This document shows positions 18,301-26,839 of a stretch of 64,000 nucleotides of DNA, piece after piece. This DNA comes from an uncultured Saprospiraceae bacterium (GTDB lineage: Bacteria; Bacteroidota; Bacteroidia; Chitinophagales; Saprospiraceae): the NCBI GenBank assembly GCA_937139495.1, contig CAKZQC010000031.1:1-64000 (forward strand), given 5' to 3'. The position numbers and the translations under genes are program-made. Numbering within the stretch: position 1 is the first letter of the stretch; every line of letters begins with the position of its first letter. Under the pieces are notes generated by a model. It was not told where the DNA came from and did no database searches. It saw only the letters and a list, made by a program, of their open reading frames with translations.

Positions 18301-20269
18301 AGCTAGAATAAACCGTGCCTTGGAGTGCTACACTATCTTTTGTTTGATACTTTAGGGTATAATTATCCGCAGGAAAAGAAGGCGAAACATAGCTACGAGG
18401 CTTCGAATAGCGTTCTACTAATATGGATTGCTTGAATTTGCCATCTTTGGCAGAAATATACAAGGGCAGCGGCAAATCGTCCAGCTTATTGAAACAAAAA
18501 TAACCTTGATGATCCGTATAAAGAGTGGCTACCGCTTGAGTGCTATCATAGTTATCGGCAGTTGTCGAAAGTAAGATTTGATGGTGCAGCAACGGCAAGC
18601 CATTGCTATAAAAAATGCCATTAATTTCCTTGAATAATAAAGGTTGTTCATCGGGTGAAATCGCAGCAATAGTTTCCCACTCAAACCGCCTCCAACCGTG
18701 GGTCAGCATGACATAATCCATCGCAGCATCTGCTTTGGGTTCGGTCGCATCAAAATAGAAATTAGGTTCATAAATTTTGCCACGCAGCTCGCTAGATAAT
18801 AGCAAGGACGACAATATATTGGCTTGCTTATCATCTATAAAACTTAAATTTTTGTCGTTGACCACGGCTGCACTAAATTTACCTTGCACGCCTTTTCCCG
18901 TTTCGTCTTTTACCTTGACCCAGACTTTTACGATTTCTTCTGGACGATAAACTTTCTTATCGGTCGTGATAGTTGCTTTTATTTGGCGGTGTTTGTTGAC
19001 AAAAACTAAGCGTTCTGCTTTGGGTTGATTGTCTTGGTCTAGTAGCGTGACTTGCACGATACCCATCGGTAGGTTGGGTGTAGCAAAACTTAATAATTGC
19101 TTGTTTGTAGTCGCATTAATTTTTGATTCCAATAGTACTTTTCCTTGCTGCTGTACCAATACTTTCAGTGCTTCATTGGTGGCATTATGAACATCAAAAA
19201 CAACTTCTTTTTTACCGTTTTGCTGTAGCAACATATTGACTGTATTAGCGGTCGCTATTGGCAGGTCATAGGTCGTCGAAATATTGGTAGGTTTCAGTAT
19301 TTTGACACGATATCTTTTGTTGTTCTGGGGCATAAAAATAAAAGCTCCCATACCTTGATGATAGGTACTAAACGTTTGCAACAGTTGCCCTGTTTCGTCA
19401 ATCAAAGCAGCCGTAATATCGGCAGGTTTTCCAAATTCGTTGAGTACCTTGATGGCTACTCTATTTGGTTGGTTCGCCAATAGATTACCGCCTTCTGGCA
19501 ATAATTGTACGTCCAATTTGCCCAATACAATAGGAGCCGAACGGCTGATAGACTGTACTTGCCCAGCATAGTCAAACGTAATGTTTACTAAATTACCTCT
19601 TGTCGTTAGTGGATTGGGGAGTACATATTGTAGGGTGGCTTTGCCTGTGGCATCGGTCATTATTTTTTGTTCCAAGATGGTTTTGCCTGCTACTTGTACC
19701 GTGTAGTTAAGTTGCCTATCGGCAAGTGGTCGGTCTTGCTTATTTCTAGCCGTAAAAACTGCTTGAACCGTATCGCCACTACCATAGGCTTCTTTTTCGA
19801 AATCTAGTTTCATCAGTACATCAGGAAGTAGTACTTTTTGTAGCGTTATTTTTTTCTCAAAGGTCATTGCCGTAGGCAAAAAAGACATCCAGCTAGAGCT
19901 TGCTCTGAGGGTATAAATTCCACCTGCATAGTGCCCTTCGAGTAGCAGACAATTACTTGTTGTTCCCGTTTTGTTTTCCATCATTCGGGTCTCTACTACA
20001 TTCCCCTTTGGGTCAATCAATTCTACTATAATCGAGGAGGAAAGGCTGCTCAATTTGTTATCTGCACCAACTAGCCAGCTACTAAACCAAATACATTCGC
20101 CTGCTTGATAGAGTGTACGGTCGGTTTGCAAATAAATTTTTTCTTGGGTATAAATTTTGTCGTAAATGACTAGCTTTTCAGCCATCGTGATAGGCGACTG
20201 AGCGAATAGTACGGCATTTGCCGAAAGGCAAAAAAAGACTAGAAGTGTAGCCCAATAGTATAATTTCAT
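15353..20269 (-). CDS. Alpha-2-macroglobulin family protein with thioester motif (copy A)
   Basis: I place the start at the ATG at 20269 (1638 residues) because the signal peptide there (MKLYYWATLLVFFCLSANA) aligns with the paralog; an open frame extends 18 codons upstream. Macroglobulin-type domains with the MG2 pattern YLQTDRTLYQAGECIWF are followed by several beta domains and a CarboxypepD_reg-like insert (GQYSFEQIPAGHYIIRFYD). A short patch near residues 855-890 recalls a TonB plug. The thioester site is GCFEQ with Cys1164 and Gln1167, followed by the helical thioester domain (APAHEGLTAYGLVQF). Such proteins trap proteases covalently; here it is predicted at the cell surface or periplasm. 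It is co-transcribed with the barrel gene downstream. Confidence 0.85.
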   Translation of the reverse strand: MKLYYWATLLVFFCLSANAVLFAQSPITMAEKLVIYDKIYTQEKIYLQTDRTLYQAGECIWFSSWLVGADNKLSSLSSSIIVELIDPKGNVVETRMMENKTGTTSNCLLLEGHYAGGIYTLRASSSWMSFLPTAMTFEKKITLQKVLLPDVLMKLDFEKEAYGSGDTVQAVFTARNKQDRPLADRQLNYTVQVAGKTILEQKIMTDATGKATLQYVLPNPLTTRGNLVNITFDYAGQVQSISRSAPIVLGKLDVQLLPEGGNLLANQPNRVAIKVLNEFGKPADITAALIDETGQLLQTFSTYHQGMGAFIFMPQNNKRYRVKILKPTNISTTYDLPIATANTVNMLLQQNGKKEVVFDVHNATNEALKVLVQQQGKVLLESKINATTNKQLLSFATPNLPMGIVQVTLLDQDNQPKAERLVFVNKHRQIKATITTDKKVYRPEEIVKVWVKVKDETGKGVQGKFSAAVVNDKNLSFIDDKQANILSSLLLSSELRGKIYEPNFYFDATEPKADAAMDYVMLTHGWRRFEWETIAAISPDEQPLLFKEINGIFYSNGLPLLHHQILLSTTADNYDSTQAVATLYTDHQGYFCFNKLDDLPLPLYISAKDGKFKQSILVERYSKPRSYVSPSFPADNYTLKYQTKDSVALQGTVYSSYLGIKNSIYLADVEVWKDTQLILSTQTNRDGQYSFEQIPAGHYIIRFYDRDTYYTNRYAVLIDSEHTAVLKTNLRPVAILTDDEEGYSLPRYSSYNYFSPNTPALLSMSDMTYDYNSYLDYINNDSYLHTKYLSERKRKLLKKYYRRYPGKRPMEQNIDTKFAVVATVYTPDPSLSIGHVLPPTQNVAQPFFDDYPIDYVSANTSVNSLLSSVAGIRAYYPSHFVDDYVVDQTIVSSSSFQTKHYLVQLSPIPKPRYTGIARYKDLFPPYQAYKNPFRTTIHWESIIETRESGYASFMFQNDRSSTTARIVLEGIGGGGEVVHAETTYVIQLPATLTAVIPPAIYAGDTVQVPITIENNTSLDKYVLLRRLLPKGIKEITPDNRNTKGYWVAADSFHTFSMLLTTTDSAQSGTVELLITQVSNMETDVVTVVHIHGSDQPTLTFPISVYPKGFPQSHHFAAQQVNYSDTFVISKPLSGSLNGTLQLYPNPNAELAAGTASILRAPYGCFEQVSSSNYPNILALQLLQSTQKVDRETKQKALEYLKSGYAKLAAYEIRGGGFEWYGRAPAHEGLTAYGLVQFHDMKKVYYGVEQQIIDRTEAFLLSRRNGLGGYKQQVGKYGFGGKRDDLFDAYITWALTEVQTKTNLQKELQKTKEAALKDKDPYLMSLAALAHYNTGDSATALLLTQQIETLLSTADWDAIRGAYTLTYSGTRDNHVETMAWMGLVLLRANQSNLLPICGKIATHLLPYKRYGGYGATQATIMALKFATQFHSKNKNISTQKSKVNIWINDQLAVAQDYVPNEGSIIQHSDLQQYLKVGTNVVRVAFDEGSPAISFEMATEWKTELPNTDTTCALQLQTTLANSTVALGQTVRMTIQLTNKKSQLVPSPMAAIGIPSGLSLQPWQLEQLQSEKAFDYYEIIGSYLYLYYSEMDANATKNMVLDLKTEVAGQYYMPASSAYLYYDDQHKSWASPKTIQINAQ

Positions 20270-20292
20270 AGCAGTATATTTTTTTTGAAAAT

Positions 20293-20569
20293 AGCGGTTA
20301 TTATAACCTATAAAATCGTACACTTTTTAGCTAGCGTCATTTTTGGGGAAAGAATAAAAGTTAACGTTGTTTTTAATAAGACCACGTTGCTGTTAGATAC
20401 TAGAAGTTAGACTTCCGATAATAACTTAAAGTGCTTTTTAGCTCCTATTTCGAAAAGAAATCAGTGCAAATCAGTTGAATCAGTGTAATCAGTGGCACTT
20501 TTTTTATTTTTTTAGTCCCAACACAAAAGTGTACGGTTTTATATTATAACTTGAGTTATAATAACCGCT
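20293..20569. repeat. Inverted-repeat-flanked 277-bp element between the two macroglobulin genes
   Basis: The left end (20293-20327, starting AGCGGTTATTATAAC) and right end (20525-20569, ending GTTATAATAACCGCT) are inverted repeats. They share two matching blocks of about 15 and 18 bases; the right copy has an extra dyad TTATAAC-TTGA-GTTATAA in between. The interior has no gene but contains several ATCAGT units near 20459-20502. The arrangement resembles a MITE-like miniature element. The wider gap 20270-20586 otherwise shows nothing. Confidence 0.6.
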
Positions 20570-20586
20570 AGGAAAAAGGGGGGCAA

Positions 20587-23500
20587 TTAATGTATATTCA
20601 AATAAGGAGAGGCAACCCAGTGTTTGTACTCATCTGTATAATATAAATAGGCACAACTAGCAGGAGCCGCAAAATTACCAGTCGTTTCCGTTTTTAAATC
20701 TAATCCAATCTGATGGACTTGACGAACGTCCATTTGGTCAAAATACAGATACAGCAAGTTATCTTTTATTTCGTAATAATCAAAAACTCGCTCTTCTTGT
20801 AGTTGCTTGAGTTGCCACGGCTGCAAGCTGGCACCAGCAGGAATACCAATAATCGCCATGGGCGACGAAAGGACGGTATTTGTTTTGTTTTGCAATCGAA
20901 CTGCTAGGCGGACGGTATTACCAAGTTCTGTTTTGGGCTGCTCTAATTTTGTTTTCAATTGCAAGGCACATTGTTTATTGGATTCAGGTGCATCTACATA
21001 CCACTTGGCTTTCAAGTTGACCCAAACAGCTTGACCAGAAAGCGAGCTTACTTGGATAGTGTTTTTGCCTTTTTTCAAGAACGGAACAATAGATTCGTTG
21101 ATTTGCTGTCGATTCGTTTTTCCAAAATCAACACGAATCGCTTTTTGACCATTGATTGTAATCAAAACTTCCTGTACAGGATTCGGCAGCTCTTTTGTTG
21201 ATGGCTGAAAAGCGACCAAATATTGCAAAGCAAGCACTGTTGATTGCGAATTGCCATAACGACCATATTGCTTGTATCCCATCAAGTCATCAGCGATTTG
21301 ATTCAGTAATGCAGGTTCATGTTGCTCCGTCTGGAGCAATGCCAACCCTGCCCAAGAGATGGTCTCTATGTGGTTGGCATTTCCGCCCGAATTGGTCAAG
21401 GTAGCCGCAGCATTTATTTTAGATAAGGCTTTTTTTGCGAATACTTTTTTGATAGCGTCTGCCAATTGTCGTGCTTCCTTTTTGTTGCCTACATTTTGGT
21501 TTGCCAATGCCATCAAACTCAGCAAATAAAGGTCTTTACTAGCTAATGCCAATGTAGTATTGGTTTGTAGCTCTAGCTCCAAGTCCGTCACGCCAGACTT
21601 GGTCAACGCCCAAGTAATATAGGCATCAAAAACTGCTTTTCGTTCGCCACTAAACCCATACTTTCCTTTGTTTTGGAGAAAGCCACCTTTGCCATCTTTT
21701 CGACTCAACAAAAATGCTTTGGTACGATCAATCATCGCCTCGTCAATAGCAGGATAAACGGCTTTCATATCTTCAAATTGTGCCAAGCCATAGGCGGTCA
21801 ACCCTTCGTGAGCAGGTCCATGACCAAACCAATCAAAACCACCACCTTCTATTTCGTATTGTACCAATTTTTCGTAGCCATTTTTGAGATAAGTATGGGC
21901 ATCTATTTCTATTTTTGGGTTAGTCGCACCAGCTTTTTGGAGTAGCTGCAACGCCAAAATATTAGGATAATTACTAGAAGAAACTTGCTCAAAACAGCCG
22001 TGTGGCTCTTGTAGTATTCCAGCGACACTCTCTAGCAGCTCACCAAAAATATTGGTATTAATCGTAAGATGGCTTTCTAATGAATTTTCGTTGTAGTTTC
22101 CAATTACAAACGAATGATGTAGTACACTATCTTTTTTTGCGAAAGATAAAGAACGGCTAAACCCTCTTTCCTTGATTTTGGGACGGAAGTTAAGCGTCTG
22201 GGATTTGCCCGAAGTGGTAACAAAAGATAGGCGCAAACTCGTATAGTTGATGGCTAGCATCGCCTTGACAGGCAAGGTGACAATAGTCGTGCTATTCGGT
22301 TCTATGCGTATCTCTTCCTCCTCATTGTAGCGCACGCTCAATTCATCTGATGGATTTACAGATAGTTTGCCTTCAATGACTTCGTGGGTATTGTTATGCA
22401 ACTGTACCGCTACTTGTACTTCATCATCTTGTGTTAGTAGAGTAGGCAATGCAGCCAACATTTCGAAGGGAACTTGTGTGGTGTACGACTGTTGAGCAGC
22501 AGCCAATTCTCCTTGTTGACCAATTCCATTGACCGTTATTTGATAAGTCGTAACTCCATCAGCGTTATAGTACTGAATAGGCTTCGTATTTTTGCCAGTA
22601 GCATCTGTCCGAATGCTAGCATTCCAATAGAGTGTGGTGCGATTGTCAGTATTGTAGTGCTCTTTCTCTATCTCTGTTTGGTATTTTGGAGCATAAAAAC
22701 GTTTTTGAGCACTGTATTTTTCTAAATTAAACCTTTTGCTATTGCTAGCAATTACAAAACGATTGATAAATGCCGTTGTTTCCTTTGCTTTATAGGTAAT
22801 ATCTGTGGTGTATCCAGTAGGAGTAGGACGAGCCATCTCATGGGTAGAGTAGAGGTCGTAGAGTTCCTTTCCTGATTCTTTGGTCGAATAGGATTTGGTA
22901 GGAACTTGGACTAATTCAATAATCGTATCCATGGGAGGAGCTGCCGATTCGGATGCAATAGCGGTTGCTGCATCGGCAAACTCTGTTTGGGGGAGTGCTG
23001 CTACGTCAATGTCAACAGCTGCTCCAAAGTCCCCAACTACTCGTGCTCCATCAATATAAGTCTCGTTACTAGTATGCCTTGAGCCACTGGAACCTAAAGA
23101 CTCGTCTCTATATGGTTGTATTACATCATATGTAGGACTAGGTGCACTATTGACATATCCGAAACGTCGAATCTCCTCTGCGGTAAGAGTGCGCAGAATA
23201 TGTCTAGGAGCTATTGTATAAGTGTTATTTTTACCTACTTGTTTATTGCTACTATAGTGAGCACTAGTATCTATACGAGTCAATGAATAATTGTACCTAG
23301 TGACAGAAGGTAAGCTATCGTACTGTTGCATTAAAGTACTAGAGATTTGTTTTTTCCAAGACTCACTTTTCTTCAGAATGCCATCAAGGTTGGTCGTTAC
23401 TATTTTGGTATAAACATTTTGACTAGGATACAATATAAAACGATATATATCTGCATTTTTTTGTTGACTAGGAATGATAAAGGCGTATGCACCATAGGGC

Positions 23501-25557
23501 ATATTATCAAAAATAAAACGACCTTGCATATCAGTATAAGTCGAATCTACAAACTGCTGCCTATTGGCATTCCATAAGTAAACCCTGCAAAGTTTAGGCG
23601 TGTTTGTTTTGTCAATATGTTCTAGTTTTCCCGAAACTTCTCTAAAGTCACCAATCGGGAAAAAAATACTAGTACTAGTAGTGGAATCGGTACTATTATA
23701 ATTAGCGATCAATTTACTCACATCGTAACCCTTGTATTGAGTATTCAGAAAAATAGGAAATTGCAGCCCTGCGGCATTAAAAATAAAACGACCTTGGGCA
23801 TCGGTTTCTACTATTTTAACGGAACAGCTATCGTCATAACAAGGCTCATTTTGGCTGATATATATTTTTTGCTTTCGCAATGCAAAACCATCATGCTGCA
23901 TAATGCCTTTGACGTACTTTAGCTTTCGAGCAGGCATCGTATCTACCAATTGGAATACTTGTTCCCATTCATAACGTCTCCAGCCGTGGGTTAGGAGGAC
24001 ATAATCGAGTGCGGTATCTGCTTTGATTTCCGAATCATCAAAATAAAAATTAGGTTCATAGACTTCGCCTTTTAGATCGCTCGACAGCAGCAAACAAGAC
24101 AACAAATTATCTTGTTTGTCATCGGCAAAGGTTAGGTTTTTGTCGTCCACGACTGCCATACTAAAATCTCCACGAACGCCCTTACCCGTTTCGTCCGTCA
24201 CTTTCAGATCTACTTTGACCAATTCTCTAGGCAAATAAACGGCTTTGTCCGTCTTGATTTCAGTCTTAATTTTGCGATGCTTATTCACAAAAATCAATCG
24301 CTCTGCTTTAGGATTTTGACTTTCGTCAAATACCGTAAGTTGTACAATACCTACAGGCAGCTTAGAAGTCGCCAACCGAATGTTTTGTAGTTGATTTTGG
24401 GCGGATATTTTTTGTTCTAACAATATGGTACCCTGTTGCTGAATGAGCAGCGTCAACGGCTTTTTTTCTGGATTGTAAACATCCAATTGAAGGCTTTTTT
24501 TATCATTGTTTTGCACAAAAATACCAACTGATTTTTGGTTTGCCTTCGGCAAGGTATAAGTTGCTTTTATATTGGTTGGTTCTAGTACTTTGATATGATA
24601 TTGCTGCTCGGCAGCAGGCGTAAAAACAAAAGCACCCATACCTTGATGGTAGGTACTGAATTGCTGTAGTTGTTTTCCCTTTTGATCAACCAAAATAGCC
24701 GTCACATCGGCAGGCTTACCAAATTCATTGAGTACTTTTATAGCAACTCGATTGGGGTAGCCAGCGACTAGATTGCCCCCTTCGGGCAATAGCTGTACAT
24801 CAAGATTGCCCAACACAATAGGGGCAGAACGGCTAATAGATTCTGTTTCTCCTTGATGCTTGATGATAACATTGAGCAGGTTATCGTTGGAGGTGAGCCC
24901 TTCGGGCAAGGTATAGGAAAGCATCGCTTCGCCCTGTGCATCAGTATAAGTCTTGTGGGTGGCTACAACTTGTCCGTCAAGCTGTACCCGATAGATAATG
25001 GGCTGATAAGCAAGCGGTTGGTTTTGTTTGTTGCGAGCCTCAAATTTGGCGGCTACAAGACTGCCACTACCATAAGCTTCTTGTTCAAAATCTAGCTTCA
25101 TCAACACGGCAGGGAGTTCCACTTTTTGGAGTGTCAGTTGCTTTTCAAAGTAATGACTTTCGTCAAAATTTTTCATCCAGTCGGTATAGACCCGCAGCGT
25201 ATAAATACCACCCACGGCATGTGTCGGCAGCTTAAATCCATTGTGGGCAGTTCCTGCATTATTGAACAACAGCAATTTTTGGAGAACCTCACCTTTGGGA
25301 GTGAGTAGCTCAGCATATACCTTGTCACTAATTAAGCTCGGAGTGTTTTTAGCGGTGGTTATCCAGACTTTGAACCAAATCATTTCGCCACCTTGGTAGA
25401 GGGTGCGATCGGTTTCCGCATAGATTTTCTCTTGCGTATAAATCTGCTGATAAGCATCAAATTTTTGGGTAAGGGGAGTTGGGCTTTGAGCCAACAGAAC
25501 GGCATTTGCCGAAAGGCAAAAAAAGACTACGAGCGTAGTCCAATAGAATGATTTCAT
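20587..25557 (-). CDS. Alpha-2-macroglobulin family protein with thioester motif (copy B)
   Basis: This 1656-residue paralog of copy A has a nearly identical signal peptide (MKSFYWTTLVVFFCLSANA), MG2-like YAETDRTLYQGGEMIWF, a CarboxypepD_reg-like insert (DMQGRFIFDNMPYGAYAF) and a plug-like patch (ETYIDGARVVG, LPQTEFADA) around residues 825-870. Thioester motif GCFEQ has Cys1188 and Gln1191, then the helical domain GPAHEGLTAYGLAQF. The middle region is strongly diverged from copy A while the signal-peptide DNA, MG and thioester parts are conserved. This suggests tandem duplication followed by divergence of the exposed region. Predicted role: surface or periplasmic protease trap or opsonin-like protein. 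Confidence 0.85.
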   Translation of the reverse strand: MKSFYWTTLVVFFCLSANAVLLAQSPTPLTQKFDAYQQIYTQEKIYAETDRTLYQGGEMIWFKVWITTAKNTPSLISDKVYAELLTPKGEVLQKLLLFNNAGTAHNGFKLPTHAVGGIYTLRVYTDWMKNFDESHYFEKQLTLQKVELPAVLMKLDFEQEAYGSGSLVAAKFEARNKQNQPLAYQPIIYRVQLDGQVVATHKTYTDAQGEAMLSYTLPEGLTSNDNLLNVIIKHQGETESISRSAPIVLGNLDVQLLPEGGNLVAGYPNRVAIKVLNEFGKPADVTAILVDQKGKQLQQFSTYHQGMGAFVFTPAAEQQYHIKVLEPTNIKATYTLPKANQKSVGIFVQNNDKKSLQLDVYNPEKKPLTLLIQQQGTILLEQKISAQNQLQNIRLATSKLPVGIVQLTVFDESQNPKAERLIFVNKHRKIKTEIKTDKAVYLPRELVKVDLKVTDETGKGVRGDFSMAVVDDKNLTFADDKQDNLLSCLLLSSDLKGEVYEPNFYFDDSEIKADTALDYVLLTHGWRRYEWEQVFQLVDTMPARKLKYVKGIMQHDGFALRKQKIYISQNEPCYDDSCSVKIVETDAQGRFIFNAAGLQFPIFLNTQYKGYDVSKLIANYNSTDSTTSTSIFFPIGDFREVSGKLEHIDKTNTPKLCRVYLWNANRQQFVDSTYTDMQGRFIFDNMPYGAYAFIIPSQQKNADIYRFILYPSQNVYTKIVTTNLDGILKKSESWKKQISSTLMQQYDSLPSVTRYNYSLTRIDTSAHYSSNKQVGKNNTYTIAPRHILRTLTAEEIRRFGYVNSAPSPTYDVIQPYRDESLGSSGSRHTSNETYIDGARVVGDFGAAVDIDVAALPQTEFADAATAIASESAAPPMDTIIELVQVPTKSYSTKESGKELYDLYSTHEMARPTPTGYTTDITYKAKETTAFINRFVIASNSKRFNLEKYSAQKRFYAPKYQTEIEKEHYNTDNRTTLYWNASIRTDATGKNTKPIQYYNADGVTTYQITVNGIGQQGELAAAQQSYTTQVPFEMLAALPTLLTQDDEVQVAVQLHNNTHEVIEGKLSVNPSDELSVRYNEEEEIRIEPNSTTIVTLPVKAMLAINYTSLRLSFVTTSGKSQTLNFRPKIKERGFSRSLSFAKKDSVLHHSFVIGNYNENSLESHLTINTNIFGELLESVAGILQEPHGCFEQVSSSNYPNILALQLLQKAGATNPKIEIDAHTYLKNGYEKLVQYEIEGGGFDWFGHGPAHEGLTAYGLAQFEDMKAVYPAIDEAMIDRTKAFLLSRKDGKGGFLQNKGKYGFSGERKAVFDAYITWALTKSGVTDLELELQTNTTLALASKDLYLLSLMALANQNVGNKKEARQLADAIKKVFAKKALSKINAAATLTNSGGNANHIETISWAGLALLQTEQHEPALLNQIADDLMGYKQYGRYGNSQSTVLALQYLVAFQPSTKELPNPVQEVLITINGQKAIRVDFGKTNRQQINESIVPFLKKGKNTIQVSSLSGQAVWVNLKAKWYVDAPESNKQCALQLKTKLEQPKTELGNTVRLAVRLQNKTNTVLSSPMAIIGIPAGASLQPWQLKQLQEERVFDYYEIKDNLLYLYFDQMDVRQVHQIGLDLKTETTGNFAAPASCAYLYYTDEYKHWVASPYLNIH

Positions 25558-25684
25558 AGCGAATGGGGTTTTTCTGAATAATGTCTAATAAGCAGAAGGG
25601 GAACGCTACAGAAAGTTAGTGTCTATAATAATAGCCAAAGAGCGGCAAATAGTTCCAAATTGCTAATTTTTTGTGAATAAAAAG

Positions 25685-26839
25685 TTAATGCCACACCTTG
25701 CAGCCTTCGGTGCAATTGGTGCAAATGTCGATTTGGTCTCTACCTTGGAGCAGTCGCTTACGGAAATTTTGGTAGCCCTTGCCGTGCCAAACTTCGGCAA
25801 AGGATTCGTGCTTTAGGCTTCCTAGTTTGTAGGTAGCATCTTTGTCGAAACAGCAAGGGACGACCCAGCCGTCCCAAGTAATGACGCAAGAGTGCCACAG
25901 CTTCCAACAATGGTTCAGCAGCTCATTTTTGATGACGTAAGTGCCGTCTGCTTGTTTGGCGTAGCGGGCGTATTGGTCGAGGGTCGGAATCAGTGGATTG
26001 CCATTGGCATAATCATAGATTTGAGCCGTTTTGAGTTTCACTTCGTCCACGCCAATTTCGTGTGCCAGTCGATAGACATCGTCGATTTGGTGTTCGTTGG
26101 GCTTGACCACCAAAAACTGAAAAATAATATGAGGTGTTTTAGATTTTAGCTTCTTTTTCCACGCGACTACATTTCTAGCACCTTCGAGCACTTTTTCGAG
26201 TTTGCCTTCTTTACGGTAAGCTTCATAGACCTCTTGTGTCGTTCCATCTACGGATATAATCAAGCGGTCGAGACCCGATTCGATGGTTGCCTTGGCGTTT
26301 TTGTCGTTCAGAAAGTGGGCATTGGTGGAAGTTGCGGTATAAATGCCTTGTTCGTTGGCATATTTGACCATTTCCAAAAACTTGGGGTTGATATAGGGTT
26401 CGCCCTGAAAGTAGAAGGTCAAGTAAAAAAGCTGGTCGCCCAACTCGGTGATTATTTTCCTAAAAAAGTCAGCTTTCAAATTGCCTGTATCTCTCGTAAA
26501 AGCTCGCAAACCGCTCGGACATTCTGGACAACGGAGATTGCAGGCAGTAGTCGGCTCGACCGAAATAGAAAAAGGCAAGCCCCATTGTACGGGTTTGCCT
26601 CGCCACTTGGTCCAATAAAAAGAACTATATACTTTGGCGGCGTTCCAGAGTCGTTTGAGCGTCATTTTGGAAGCAAAATTAAGGCTGTCTTGCCAGTAGA
26701 TTCGCTTGTTTTGTAGCTTGGGTTTGCTTATCGCAATGCTTTTATTTCCAGCGTTTTCATTTCCAGCGTTTTGATTTTCGACACTCTTATTTTCGACACT
26801 CTTATTTTTAGCGGTCTTATTTTTTGCGTTCTGTGACAT
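25685..26839 (-). CDS. Radical SAM / SPASM domain protein
   Basis: The 384-residue protein has the radical SAM cluster motif CNLRCPEC (Cys100, Cys104, Cys107), the partial TIM barrel (YFQGEPYINP, ISVDGTTQEVYEAYR), and a C-terminal SPASM-like cysteine set (CVITWDGWVVPCCFD, then CTNCTEGC) that binds auxiliary iron-sulfur clusters. Many relatives modify peptides or sugars; the substrate is unknown. The first 45 residues are low complexity (KNKSVEN and NAGNE units, coded by 15-base tandem repeats) and overlap the polyprenyl synthetase gene by 23 bases, so the real start may be variable. Conserved homology seems to begin near residue 44. Confidence 0.85.
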   Translation of the reverse strand: MSQNAKNKTAKNKSVENKSVENQNAGNENAGNKSIAISKPKLQNKRIYWQDSLNFASKMTLKRLWNAAKVYSSFYWTKWRGKPVQWGLPFSISVEPTTACNLRCPECPSGLRAFTRDTGNLKADFFRKIITELGDQLFYLTFYFQGEPYINPKFLEMVKYANEQGIYTATSTNAHFLNDKNAKATIESGLDRLIISVDGTTQEVYEAYRKEGKLEKVLEGARNVVAWKKKLKSKTPHIIFQFLVVKPNEHQIDDVYRLAHEIGVDEVKLKTAQIYDYANGNPLIPTLDQYARYAKQADGTYVIKNELLNHCWKLWHSCVITWDGWVVPCCFDKDATYKLGSLKHESFAEVWHGKGYQNFRKRLLQGRDQIDICTNCTEGCKVWH

